Origin: Variovorax sp.
GTDB taxonomy: Bacteria; Pseudomonadota; Gammaproteobacteria; Burkholderiales; Burkholderiaceae_C
Reading direction: 5' to 3'
Assembly: GCA_017744935.1 (NCBI GenBank)
Contig: JAGIAI010000003.1
Span: forward strand, 62,001 to 126,000
Length of the DNA: 64,000 nt
Below are positions 16,530-24,489 of this stretch, in pieces. Under the pieces are notes generated by a model that was not told where the DNA came from, ran no database searches, and saw only the letters and a list, made by a program, of their open reading frames with translations. The position numbers were made by a program, and so were the translations under genes. Every line of letters starts with the position of its first letter. Position 1 is the first letter of the stretch.

Positions 16530-16721
16530 ATGCTGACCGCCGCCGAGAAGAAGCTCATGCAACAGCCCGGACGTGTGGAGCTGCGCATGCGCTTCTGTCT
16601 GCGTTGCCGCGCCGACAGGCCTGCGGCAGGAGGCCAGCAGCTCTCGGGCGGCATGTACCTGTGCGTGGCCTGCAGGACTAAGGGCCGATCGCCCGATGGG
16701 GGGGTGGTGCTCAAAAAATGA
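16530..16721 (+). CDS. Small zinc-ribbon-like protein
   Basis: The 63-residue protein has CLRC and, about 20 residues later, CVAC, with a Gly-rich turn between, as in a zinc ribbon. ATG 16530 has a GGAG stretch upstream; an in-frame GTG at 16503 would add nine residues. Phage-type small zinc proteins often have regulatory roles, but nothing specific can be said here. Confidence 0.5.
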   Translation: MLTAAEKKLMQQPGRVELRMRFCLRCRADRPAAGGQQLSGGMYLCVACRTKGRSPDGGVVLKK

Positions 16722-16904
16722 GCGCCGAGGGGAAACCCTGCATTGCCGCACCATGCAGATTTTTTCCTCTAAAAAAGCGATCGATCGACGCCGGTGAGAT
16801 CGCTCGCCGCTGTCGAATTGAGGGTGCCTCCCACGATCAGTGACCGGCCGGGACCTTGAATGACCAGCCACCCTGCTTGATTCTTCGGCAGTCTCGAGGC
16901 CGGT

Positions 16905-18485
16905 TCAGGCCGGACGGTATGCGTAGAAGTCGCTGAGGTCTAGTACGCACCGGCGAATAGAGCGAAAGTCTGTTCGAGGCACGGTGCCCGCAAAATCCGC
17001 GCTGCTCTCGCCCAGATCGAGCACTCCTTGCGGCGCTCGCGCGGTGTTAATCAGATCAACGTAGCAACCGTAGTCAATACCATAGACGTTGAACCGTTTG
17101 CCTGGCGAATCCTTTGCCGAAATGCCCTTCCTCAGAACATGCAGCACTCGCTCATCGTAGAGAAAATCGATCAGTGGGTCCTTCGTGCCCGCTTCAAGAA
17201 GGAACGCTTTCGTCTGCCGCTCCTTGATGACCTTGTCGATGATCCACTGCAGCAGTTCCTTTGCTTTCTCGTTCGCGGAGACCGCAGCGTCCTTTGACCC
17301 CTGATACCAGAGCTGCGCTGCGTTCCTCACGTGACTGACGGAGATGGTCTCCGCATTCGCCTTTTGCGCAGCATGACTCAGGATGTGAATAGCATCCCGA
17401 GGTACGCCTTCGCATGCGCGCACGACTTCACTAAAGGCGTTAGCTTGCGTAAATCCCGCCGAAAGCAATGCGGAAACGTCCGTAGGCGCAGCGACCTTTT
17501 CAGAATTTAGTGCCGCCTGCACATGCTTGAAGACCAGACTCTTGAAGAAATTGACAGCCGCTTCTTCATCATTGTCGAAGACCATATGGTCATCGAGATT
17601 GATGGCCGGAGTGACATCGGCGCCAGCTTGAATTCCTATGTGACCAACCGCCGTATCGACGATCAACAGGCGGCTTCGCTGTTCGATTGCAGCAATTTTT
17701 ACCGTGGCTCCTTTGACGGGTAGGATGGCGCGACGGATGAGGTCTGCAAGCAGAGGCTGAAGGTCAAGAGGAACTTCGCTCCACTCGTCGACTAGAAGCC
17801 ATAGCCGCTTGCCGGGCAAAGTTTCTACGATCTTTCGCATGGACACGCCGACTGCGCCGAAGCTGACCCGGTAACTCTCCTGCCCAGTCGAGACTCGCTT
17901 GGTGGAAGCAATATCCTTGGTCGCCTCGATTCCTTTCGCAGAAGCATTGAAGGTCGGCCCCTTGTCAGCCCAGCCTCCCGAAACTCCAAGCTCGCCCGAA
18001 CCCGTTCGCTCCCCAGAAGATGCTTCCTCGATGGTGGTGGTCCCTGCGACTCGAACGGTCGTATGCGCATCGAAGAGTTCATCTAGAGCTGGCCCAGCCT
18101 TACCGAGGTCAACGATGCCGTCGTTGGCAATCGCCTGTTCCAAGAGTGCGCCGTGGATGGCTGCCAACACGTCGACGAGTAGCCTAGTGGCGCGCTGTGG
18201 CAACGGAACCGATGGGTCCCCATAGATACCACCCGCCGAGCCGATGGTTCGCATATCGATCTGAATCGCAAGCTCTCCAGCGTTCAGGCGTTCCTGACGC
18301 AACACCGTTAAAAGATGCGTTTTTCCCGTCCCACGCCTTCCGAAGATCAGTTGGTGATCGACCGAGGAGACCGCCGCAAAAACAGCACCGAAGTCGACGA
18401 ACGTACGATGCAGAACGTCATCGTCTTGTCTTTCGGCGCGCTTGGCGATGCGCAGAAAAGCGAGATTTGTGGGAAGCAAGCTCAT
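16905..18485 (-). CDS. P-loop NTPase (ORC/CDC6- or STAND-like), candidate defence cargo
   Basis: This 526-residue protein has Walker A GRRGTGKTH at residues 49-57 and a Walker B strand LWLLVDEW at about 228-235, followed by a long helical C-terminal half. The layout resembles large P-loop ATPases that occur as single genes in defence islands. It is the only gene of the element on the minus strand, lies between the replication and capsid modules, and looks lower in GC than its neighbours. These are signs of cargo. About 210 bases separate its start from the divergent gene at 18700. An anti-phage or anti-helper role is inference; no effector domain is recognised. Confidence 0.7.
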   Translation of the reverse strand: MSLLPTNLAFLRIAKRAERQDDDVLHRTFVDFGAVFAAVSSVDHQLIFGRRGTGKTHLLTVLRQERLNAGELAIQIDMRTIGSAGGIYGDPSVPLPQRATRLLVDVLAAIHGALLEQAIANDGIVDLGKAGPALDELFDAHTTVRVAGTTTIEEASSGERTGSGELGVSGGWADKGPTFNASAKGIEATKDIASTKRVSTGQESYRVSFGAVGVSMRKIVETLPGKRLWLLVDEWSEVPLDLQPLLADLIRRAILPVKGATVKIAAIEQRSRLLIVDTAVGHIGIQAGADVTPAINLDDHMVFDNDEEAAVNFFKSLVFKHVQAALNSEKVAAPTDVSALLSAGFTQANAFSEVVRACEGVPRDAIHILSHAAQKANAETISVSHVRNAAQLWYQGSKDAAVSANEKAKELLQWIIDKVIKERQTKAFLLEAGTKDPLIDFLYDERVLHVLRKGISAKDSPGKRFNVYGIDYGCYVDLINTARAPQGVLDLGESSADFAGTVPRTDFRSIRRCVLDLSDFYAYRPA

Positions 18486-18699
18486 AGGTGCGCATCATAG
18501 TGTTCGAGCCCGTCTGCGCGCCCTGATCGCCATCGGCGAGGGCCGCTACTTCACCCGTCAGGGGTAGCAGTAGTGCGCGACGGGAGCGGGAAAAAATAGC
18601 TCGGCTTCGCTGGTACGGGCTCTTGGCGTGGCCTGCTCTCCGTCCCGATAATCCGCCCCAAGCATCGCCCCGGTGCGGCAATTCGAGGAGGCCCAGAGC

Positions 18700-19449
18700 A
18701 TGGCAGTCGAAAAGCTGGACAACGGCACTTACAGCGTCGGCGGCAAGACGTTCCCCACCGCCGAGGAGGCATTCGCCTACGATGGACTGAAAGCAGAAGG
18801 CCCCCAAGGCGAAGCTGCGAAAGCGCCCGCTGCGGCGGCGGAACGTCACGGATGGCAGTGGACCCGGATGAGCACCTCCTCACGGATCGGAGCCGTCGCG
18901 GCCTTTGCTCTCCTCGTCCTCTTTCTGTGGGGCGTCGCCAAGGTGCTGCTCATGGAGTCAGAGCCTGCAAGGGCCGCGAGAATCCAAGCCGAAGCCACGG
19001 CATTCGATGCCACGCTGGCCGAGGCGCGCGCAGCGGCAGAACGGCAGCGCCAAGCCGCTGCCGAAAAGTGCAGCACCGAGGCCGACGCCATCATCGCGGA
19101 CGCGCGCAAGCGTCTGGCAGAAGGCAACGACTACATGGCTGCAGAACTCCTGAGCCCATGCAAGGGGATCGTGACCAGCGAGAGCTTTACCGCGCTGGCC
19201 GCAAAGGTTGAAGCGGCGCGCACCGCCCGCGCGGAACGGCTGCTTCGAGAGGAGCAGGAAAGAAAGAAGCAGCAGGGAGTCGCCATCGGAATGTCCAAGC
19301 AGCAGGTGCTTGACAGCTCGTGGGGCAAGCCCAGAAGCATCAACACGACCACCACGGCAGGAGGCACTCGGGAGCAGTGGGTCTACGGCGACGGCAACTA
19401 CCTGTATTTCACCAACAACGTGTTGACCTCGATCCAGAACTCCAGATGA
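18700..19449 (+). CDS. Membrane protein with coiled coil and a BamE/SmpA-like C-terminal domain
   Basis: The product is 249 residues starting at ATG 18700, chosen because GAGGAG lies 9 bases upstream. Residues about 58-80 form one transmembrane helix (IGAVAAFALLVLFLWGVAKV). A long charged helical stretch follows. The last 55 residues (IGMSKQQVLDSSWGKPRSIN, then YLYFTNNVLTSIQ) resemble the BamE/SmpA fold found in envelope proteins. The topology puts the C-terminal domain in the periplasm. Its role in the element is unknown; an envelope-directed role such as superinfection interference is possible. Confidence 0.6.
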   Translation: MAVEKLDNGTYSVGGKTFPTAEEAFAYDGLKAEGPQGEAAKAPAAAAERHGWQWTRMSTSSRIGAVAAFALLVLFLWGVAKVLLMESEPARAARIQAEATAFDATLAEARAAAERQRQAAAEKCSTEADAIIADARKRLAEGNDYMAAELLSPCKGIVTSESFTALAAKVEAARTARAERLLREEQERKKQQGVAIGMSKQQVLDSSWGKPRSINTTTTAGGTREQWVYGDGNYLYFTNNVLTSIQNSR

Positions 19450-19590
19450 CCTGACCGCACCCCCTTGGAAGTTCAGCGCGCTCGGCGTACTCTTCGCTCA
19501 ACTGAACGCGACGGTGGCTTCCGGTCGAACAGACGATCGATCACGGCAATAAACCCGGCTTCGGTGTCCTTTCAGAAAGGAACCCTAGCC

Positions 19591-19980
19591 ATGATGTCCG
19601 TCCACCTCACGCGCACGCGCCAGTCCGGCGACGCTGCCGATCCTCTCCACCTTCCGCCCAGCCCTCCGCGCTCTCACTGCAATGGCCGTGATGGCGACGA
19701 CAGGCCCAGCCTCGGGGAGCTACTGCGCCGCAAGTTCGCGGAGCCACCCAGCGAGCGCGCCAAGGCCATCGGTGAAGACCTGCGCCGCAGGCTCGTCCAG
19801 CCGCCCACCCCGCGTCAGCTTCAGCGGAGGGCCGCCATCGGTGCGGAGCTTCGCCGCAGGCTCGAAGGGCACGTAGTCCGCAGCGTGGTGACTGTGACCC
19901 CGGAATCCTGCCCCGACGAGGCTGCCGCGCTGCTGCTGCACCGAATCTCCGAGCAGGCTGGCAAGGAGGTGCAATCATGA
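19591..19980 (+). CDS. Small protein upstream of the capsid gene, with repeated helices
   Basis: The 129-residue product starts at ATG 19591 after an AAGGA site. It carries two similar helical segments, each ending in LRRRL or LRRKF (LGELLRRKFAEPP, AIGEDLRRRLVQPP, AIGAELRRRLEG). Its stop overlaps the capsid gene as ATGA. Its position just before a major capsid gene is where scaffold or protease genes lie in phages. It is too short and basic for a protease and shows no protease motif. A scaffold-like or size-determining role is a guess. Confidence 0.55.
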   Translation: MMSVHLTRTRQSGDAADPLHLPPSPPRSHCNGRDGDDRPSLGELLRRKFAEPPSERAKAIGEDLRRRLVQPPTPRQLQRRAAIGAELRRRLEGHVVRSVVTVTPESCPDEAAALLLHRISEQAGKEVQS

Positions 19981-21131
19981 GCACGTCCGCAGCTCTCCTG
20001 CAGCCCCGCCAGCTCGCGCATCAGCCTGTGCAGCTCGCCTACGTCAGGCCAGAGGTGCGCAATCTCCTGCACGCCATCGGCCTTGTCTTTCAGGCTGCTG
20101 CCAGTGGCCGCAGCATCGCGGCGACGACGGCCCTGCGCGAGCGCAGTGGTGAGGACTCGGCTCTGACGCGCGATCTGGTCGCGATCCTCACGACGCGCGC
20201 TGTGCAGAGCCCTGCCACTACCTCGAATCCGGCGTGGGCCGCCAACCTGGCGAGAATGACCGTGGCCGCCGTGCTCGATCTGCTGGCCCAGCAGGGCTCG
20301 GTTGCGGCGCAGCTACCGCTCGTGCGGCTGGACTTCGCGGACAGCGACACGCTGCGTGTACCCGTGCGCGCCAACGTGGACACCCCGAACCTCGCGGCCA
20401 CCTTCCGCGCCGAGGGAGCACCGATCCGCGTCGGTGGCGTATTGCTCAATGCTCCGCAGCTCGGCCCAAGGTCCTTGGCGGTGATCGGGACCGCGAGCGC
20501 GGAACTGGTCAACGCCGCTGGCGATGACGTGATGGACCGCCTGCTGCGCGAGACCATCATCACGGACACCGCCAAGGCGCTCGATGCCCTGTTCTTCGGG
20601 GATCAGGCAGGCGATGCGGTGACGCCTCCCGGCCTTGCATCCCTTGCCACTGGTGCCAACACCGCCGCCTCCACCGGCACCGACTCCGCTGCCATCGCGG
20701 CTGACCTCAAAGCCCGTCTCGCGCAGCTCATTGCCAACCGCTACGGTAGCCCCGGAACGCGCTGGGCCATGAACACTCTGCAGGCCGCGACGATGGCTGA
20801 GACGTTCATGGAGGTTCAGGTCAGAAACTCGTTCTTGAACATCCCCATCGTCGCGGGGCCAAGCGTGCCGAGCGACACCGTGTTCCTCATCGACTGCGGC
20901 GGCGTCGTGGTCGCGCAGGACGCGCCGGTGTTCGAGAGCACCACCGAGGCCCTGCTCCATGAGGAGGCAGACCCCGCCGCCGTGGCCCCCATCGTGGATG
21001 ACGCAGGCGCGGAGGCGGCCCCTGTGCGCAGCCTGTTCCAGAGCAACATCTCGGCGTTGAAGATGACGCAGCCGACGGATTGGCTGGGCGTGGCTGGCAC
21101 GGTGCAGACCGTGACCGGCATCGGGTGGTGA
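19977..21131 (+). CDS. HK97-type phage major capsid protein
   Basis: The 384-residue protein shows the order of an HK97-fold capsid subunit. There is a helical N-terminal delta-like region (1-100) and a strand-rich region (115-160). The spine segment AELVNAAGDDVMDRLL leads into AKALDALFFGDQAG (about 175-212), followed by the PPGLASL turn. Further on come WAMNTLQAATM, NIPIVAGPSVPSDT (288-301) and a final FQSNISALKMTQPTDW (354-369), which matches the usual capsid end. It is complete in length. No portal, terminase or head protease gene is nearby, so any particle would need helper functions or a different assembly route. Confidence 0.78.
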   Translation: MSTSAALLQPRQLAHQPVQLAYVRPEVRNLLHAIGLVFQAAASGRSIAATTALRERSGEDSALTRDLVAILTTRAVQSPATTSNPAWAANLARMTVAAVLDLLAQQGSVAAQLPLVRLDFADSDTLRVPVRANVDTPNLAATFRAEGAPIRVGGVLLNAPQLGPRSLAVIGTASAELVNAAGDDVMDRLLRETIITDTAKALDALFFGDQAGDAVTPPGLASLATGANTAASTGTDSAAIAADLKARLAQLIANRYGSPGTRWAMNTLQAATMAETFMEVQVRNSFLNIPIVAGPSVPSDTVFLIDCGGVVVAQDAPVFESTTEALLHEEADPAAVAPIVDDAGAEAAPVRSLFQSNISALKMTQPTDWLGVAGTVQTVTGIGW

Positions 21132-21147
21132 GTGGAGGTGCAGTGCC

Positions 21148-21531
21148 ATGGCAATCGTCTACATGCCGCATCCGCAGCAGCACCAGCAGCAGCTCACGAA
21201 GGCCAGCTTTCCGATGACAAAGGACGGCTCGGCCTTTAACGTCAGGACCCCTGACGGCAGGACCGTCCGTGTCGCGGCAGACCGGCCTGACATGGCACAG
21301 CTCCTTGCCTCGGGCGTGATGAAGCTACCGTCGCCGAAGATGAGGTCCAACCTCAACGAGGGTGCGCTGGACGTGCTTGCCGATGTGCTGGGTCAGGTGC
21401 TGACCCCGATGCAGCGCAGGCTCAAGGAACTGGAGGCCGAGACGCGGATGCTGCGCATGCACCCAGAGACGCGGGCCGCGCTTCAGCGCGCACAGGCCTC
21501 TATCGAACTGGCCGAGGCGGTGCTGTCATGA
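21148..21531 (+). CDS. Small protein downstream of the capsid gene
   Basis: The 127-residue product has a ribosome site GGAGGT upstream of ATG 21148. The N-terminal part has a His/Gln-rich stretch and then a compact beta region (FNVRTPDGRTVRVAADRPD). The C-terminal part is a helical, probably coiled-coil segment (PMQRRLKELEAETRMLR). In phages, head decoration or connector-type proteins occupy this position. I recognise no specific family. Its stop overlaps the next gene as ATGA. Confidence 0.6.
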   Translation: MAIVYMPHPQQHQQQLTKASFPMTKDGSAFNVRTPDGRTVRVAADRPDMAQLLASGVMKLPSPKMRSNLNEGALDVLADVLGQVLTPMQRRLKELEAETRMLRMHPETRAALQRAQASIELAEAVLS

Positions 21532-21713
21532 CCCAGCGCCTGAGGCCGCCTGCCGAGATCAGGAGCAGCCTGCGGCTCGCTCAGGCAGTGGTCAAGGGAG
21601 ACCCCGCTGCGCGTGATCTTGCACGTGATCTTCTCGCCAACCAGGAAGCGCGTGATGCCAAGCTTGCGGCCCTGAGGGCAGGACGCCCAGACCCCGACCC
21701 TCACCGTCGATAG
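21528..21713 (+). CDS. Small protein, last gene of the element
   Basis: The 61-residue product starts in an ATGA overlap and ends 24 bases before a strong terminator. It is mainly helical and charged (EIRSSLRLAQAVVKGD, ARDLLANQEARDAKL). Coupling and the following terminator support expression. No family is recognised. Confidence 0.5.
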   Translation: MTQRLRPPAEIRSSLRLAQAVVKGDPAARDLARDLLANQEARDAKLAALRAGRPDPDPHRR

Positions 21714-21737
21714 AGCTGTCCAGCTCCACCCTCCCCC

Positions 21738-21770
21738 ACGGCCCGAGATGGAAATCTCTGGGCCGTTTTT
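21738..21770 (+). terminator. Rho-independent terminator ending the capsid module
   Basis: ACGGCCC-GAGAT pairs with ATCTCTGGGCCGT (one bulge) around a short GGAA loop, followed by five T. It closes the plus-strand genes of the element. Confidence 0.85.
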
Positions 21771-21836
21771 CTTTGCCGCGTGGGGCATGCCTACAGCCCC
21801 TTGGGCGCTGTGCTGGGAGGTGGCGAAAATCACTCC

Positions 21837-21912
21837 ATATCAAACCCAAAGGGTTGCATATCAAAGGTGCCAAGGCACATGGAGTGCCTGCACTTTGATA
21901 TGACTTTGATAT
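21837..21912. repeat. Integrase arm-type sites, right end
   Basis: Two inverted ATATCAAA copies (21837-21844 and 21858-21865) and the direct pair ACTTTGATAT-G-ACTTTGATAT (21892-21912) are present. The direct pair is identical to the left-end copy at 10798-10818. A dyad AGGCAC-N5-GTGCCT (21873-21889) lies between them and could bind an excisionase or IHF-like partner. The array is 60 bases inside the right att copy. Confidence 0.65.
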
Positions 21913-21973
21913 GGGGAAATTTGGAGGGGCTGGTTTCCCCTTCCGGAATCACCGTTTTCAGAGGAGAAAACAG

Positions 21974-22018
21974 TGGTAGGCGCGATTGGACTCGAACCAA
22001 CGACCCCCACCATGTCAA
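21974..22018. repeat. att repeat, right copy (45 bp)
   Basis: It is the 3' part of the intact tRNA-Val and identical to 10656-10700. Integration keeps the tRNA complete on this side. Confidence 0.93.
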
Positions 22019-22050
22019 GGTGGTGCTCTAACCAGCTGAGCTACGCGCCT
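21974..22050 (-). tRNA. tRNA-Val (anticodon GAC), integration target
   Basis: Read on the minus strand, the 77-base sequence folds as a standard tRNA: acceptor AGGCGCG with CGCGCCU, D arm GCUC...GAGC, anticodon stem CCACC/GGUGG with loop UUGACAU, T arm GUUGG UUCGAGU CCAAU, and encoded ACCA. The anticodon GAC reads Val codons. The element inserted into its 3' half without destroying it. Confidence 0.95.
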
Positions 22051-22070
22051 GTGTGTATTCGAGAAGTGAG

Positions 22071-22076
22071 AGTATA
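22071..22076 (-). promoter_or_regulatory. Probable -10 box of tRNA-Val
   Basis: TATACT on the minus strand lies about 20 bases upstream of the tRNA 5' end, a good distance for a tRNA promoter. No convincing -35 box was found at the correct spacing, so this is tentative. Confidence 0.4.
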
Positions 22077-22098
22077 GCAGGCTTTATGAGCCACTTTT

Positions 22099-24339
22099 TC
22101 AGCGACGTCGCACTGATCGCACACCGACTACCGTAGCCACCACGGCAAGCACCTGCACGAGCCTCGCAGCATCGGCGATCTCGATGGTGAACGTCATCCA
22201 CGCCGTCCCCTTGACGGACTGCGTCTGCACGCCGATCACATTCATCTTCTCGCGCGCGAACACATCGGAGATATCGCGCAGCAAGCCCTGCCGGTCGGCA
22301 GCTTCGATCGCGACATCGACCGCATAGACAGCGGCGCCATCGCCCTTCTGCGCGCCCCATTCGACGTCGATCACGCGCTCCGCGTTCTGGCTCGCCATCG
22401 ACCTGAAGTTGCTGCAGTTGGCGCGATGAATGCTCACGCCGTGGCCCTTCGTAACGAAGCCTCGGATCGCATCGGGCGGCGCGGGCTTGCAGCACTTGGC
22501 GAGTTGCGTCATCAGCGAAGACACACCAACCACCAGCACACCGCCGCGCCCGGCCTGCTCGCTCCCACGCGCCTTCTTGATGACGACGCCGTCGTCAGGG
22601 CTCGCGGGTGGCTCTGGCGGTCGCAACAACACTTCGATGTTGCGAAGCGAAAACTCGTCCTTGCCGACAACCTCGAACAGGTTGTCTGCCGACTTGAACC
22701 CGAGTTGCGACGCGAGGTCTTCCAGCTTTAGTGCCGTCTTTCCTTCGCGCTGCAAAAGCCGCTCGACCGCCTCCCGGCCGCGTGCAACGGTCTCGTGCGT
22801 GATCTGCGCGTTGAACCAGGCCCGGACCTTCGCCCGTGCCCGATGGCTCGCGAGATAACCCAGCTCCGCATTGAGCCAGTCGCGCGACGGACCACCCTCC
22901 TTCGCCGCAATGATCTCGACCGTCTGGCCGTTCTGCAGCGGCGTGTTGAGCGGCACCATCACGCCGTCGACGCGTGCGCCGCGGCAGCGATGTCCGAGGC
23001 TGGTGTGAACCGTGTACGCAAAATCGACCGCCGTGGCACCCTGCGGCAACTCGACGATTGCGGCGTCAGGCGTGAGCACGTAGATCCGATCGTCGAAGAG
23101 CCCTTGCCCCTGCTGGCCGCCGGACAGATCGCGCTCCCACGCAAGAAGCTGACGGAGCACTGCGATCTTCGCGTCGTATTCGCCCGTCGCCCACACGCCC
23201 GCGTAGCCCTTCTGGCCCGCCTCCTTATAGGCCCAGTGCGCCGCCACACCGTGCTCGGCATGGTCGTGCATCTCGTCCGTGCGAATCTGGATCTCGATCG
23301 GCTTGCCGGCCCGTCCGTCGATCACATCGCGCACCACCGTGTGCAGCGACTGGTAGCCATTGGGTTTGGGCCGTGCGATGTAGTCGTCGAACTCGGCATC
23401 GATCGGCTGGAAGTGCGAATGCACCCAGGCGAGTGCCGCGTAGCAATCCTTGACGTCACCGACGATCACGCGCAGCGCCATGATGTCGAAGACCTGCTCG
23501 AAGTCGAGCGACTTGCCTCGCATCTTCTTGACGATGCTGTAGATGTTCTTCGGCCGCCCCTGCACCTTGGCCTTGATGCCTTCGGCGCCCAACTCTCGCT
23601 CGAGCCGCGATCGCAACTGCTCGACATAGCTTTCGCGCTCGATGCGCTTCTCTTCTAGAAGGCGGGCGATGAGCTTGTAGGTATCGGGTTCGAGGAATCG
23701 GAACGAAAGATCCTCGATCTCCCACTTCACCTGCCAGATGCCCAGGCGATTCGCGAGCGGCGCAAACACCTGCAGCGATTCACGCGCGACGTTCTCGGGC
23801 GGCGGCTTCTTGGACGCCGCGGCATAGCGCAACGTCTGAAGCCTCGATGCCAGCCGGAGCATGACCACGCGAAGATCGCGCGAGAAAGCCAGCAGCATCT
23901 TGCGCACGTTTTCCGTCTGCGTACCCGCGCCGTCGTTCAGTGGGCCATTCGCCGTCGCCGAACGCGCCTGCTTCTGCACGTAGACCAGCTTGGTGGTCTC
24001 GACGGCAAGCGCCGCGAAGTTGTCGCCGAACACCTTGGCGATGACTTCCTGCGGCCGGTTCAGATGCTGGCACGAATAGACGAGATAGCTCGCCGCCTGC
24101 ATCGCTTCGGAGCCGCCCATCGACGCGACGATGTGCGCGACAGCATCCGCATGCGCCAGCGTGTTTTCGCCGGTGTCCAGCGTCTCGTCGGCGATCAGCG
24201 GCTCGGCGAATGCGCGAGCACGCGCGAGCATGTTCTCCATCACCGGCGACCGCTCCGCGGTTGCGGCCGACAACGGGTAGTCGACCACGATCGACTCCGG
24301 CGTGGAGAGCGCCTGAAGGTTGGATTGCTCGCGCTTCAC
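22099..24339 (-). CDS. relA: (p)ppGpp synthetase RelA
   Basis: RelA makes the stringent-response alarmone on starved ribosomes. The 746-residue protein has a pseudo-HD domain (the HADAVAH His remains, but the usual HD..ED pair is replaced, as in YLVYSCQHL), a synthetase domain with ARPKPNGYQSLHTVV (about residues 285-350), a TGS domain (RIYVLTPDAAIVELPQGAT), a helical region with a zinc-finger-like CCKP segment, and a C-terminal ACT domain. Loss of the hydrolase motif fits a RelA with synthetase activity only. The start is GTG. It is the first host gene on the right of the element. Confidence 0.93.
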   Translation of the reverse strand: MKREQSNLQALSTPESIVVDYPLSAATAERSPVMENMLARARAFAEPLIADETLDTGENTLAHADAVAHIVASMGGSEAMQAASYLVYSCQHLNRPQEVIAKVFGDNFAALAVETTKLVYVQKQARSATANGPLNDGAGTQTENVRKMLLAFSRDLRVVMLRLASRLQTLRYAAASKKPPPENVARESLQVFAPLANRLGIWQVKWEIEDLSFRFLEPDTYKLIARLLEEKRIERESYVEQLRSRLERELGAEGIKAKVQGRPKNIYSIVKKMRGKSLDFEQVFDIMALRVIVGDVKDCYAALAWVHSHFQPIDAEFDDYIARPKPNGYQSLHTVVRDVIDGRAGKPIEIQIRTDEMHDHAEHGVAAHWAYKEAGQKGYAGVWATGEYDAKIAVLRQLLAWERDLSGGQQGQGLFDDRIYVLTPDAAIVELPQGATAVDFAYTVHTSLGHRCRGARVDGVMVPLNTPLQNGQTVEIIAAKEGGPSRDWLNAELGYLASHRARAKVRAWFNAQITHETVARGREAVERLLQREGKTALKLEDLASQLGFKSADNLFEVVGKDEFSLRNIEVLLRPPEPPASPDDGVVIKKARGSEQAGRGGVLVVGVSSLMTQLAKCCKPAPPDAIRGFVTKGHGVSIHRANCSNFRSMASQNAERVIDVEWGAQKGDGAAVYAVDVAIEAADRQGLLRDISDVFAREKMNVIGVQTQSVKGTAWMTFTIEIADAARLVQVLAVVATVVGVRSVRRR

Positions 24340-24489
24340 AGTGCTGGACGCCGGAAATTCGACCGCCCTGCCAGCCGGCGAGCCTCACGGGGCGCGTGAT
24401 GAAAAGCTGGCGCGGTCATGTCAGAAAAAGCGAAGTCGCGATGAAGATAATGGTCTCGTTGCATCCTACTTCAACCGGAGTTCATCATC

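Larger units (their letters stand above)
10656..22018. mobile_element. Integrative element in tRNA-Val: candidate capsid-encoding phage satellite
   Basis: A perfect 45-bp direct repeat (10656-10700 and 21974-22018) bounds 11.4 kb. One copy is the 3' half of the intact tRNA-Val; the other is a fragment with no 5' half. Just inside are an integrase gene and, at both ends, matching arm-type repeats. Cargo in order: unknown protein, double-HTH regulator, short Cys-motif protein, primase-like and helicase genes, iterons, two small proteins, an inverted P-loop ATPase, a membrane protein, and a capsid module. There is no relaxase, secretion system, terminase, portal or tail gene. The combination points to a phage satellite rather than a prophage remnant or a conjugative element. 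Confidence 0.8.

Noticed and set aside
10656-22018. Conjugative or mobilisable element
   Set aside because: No relaxase, coupling protein or type IV secretion gene is visible.
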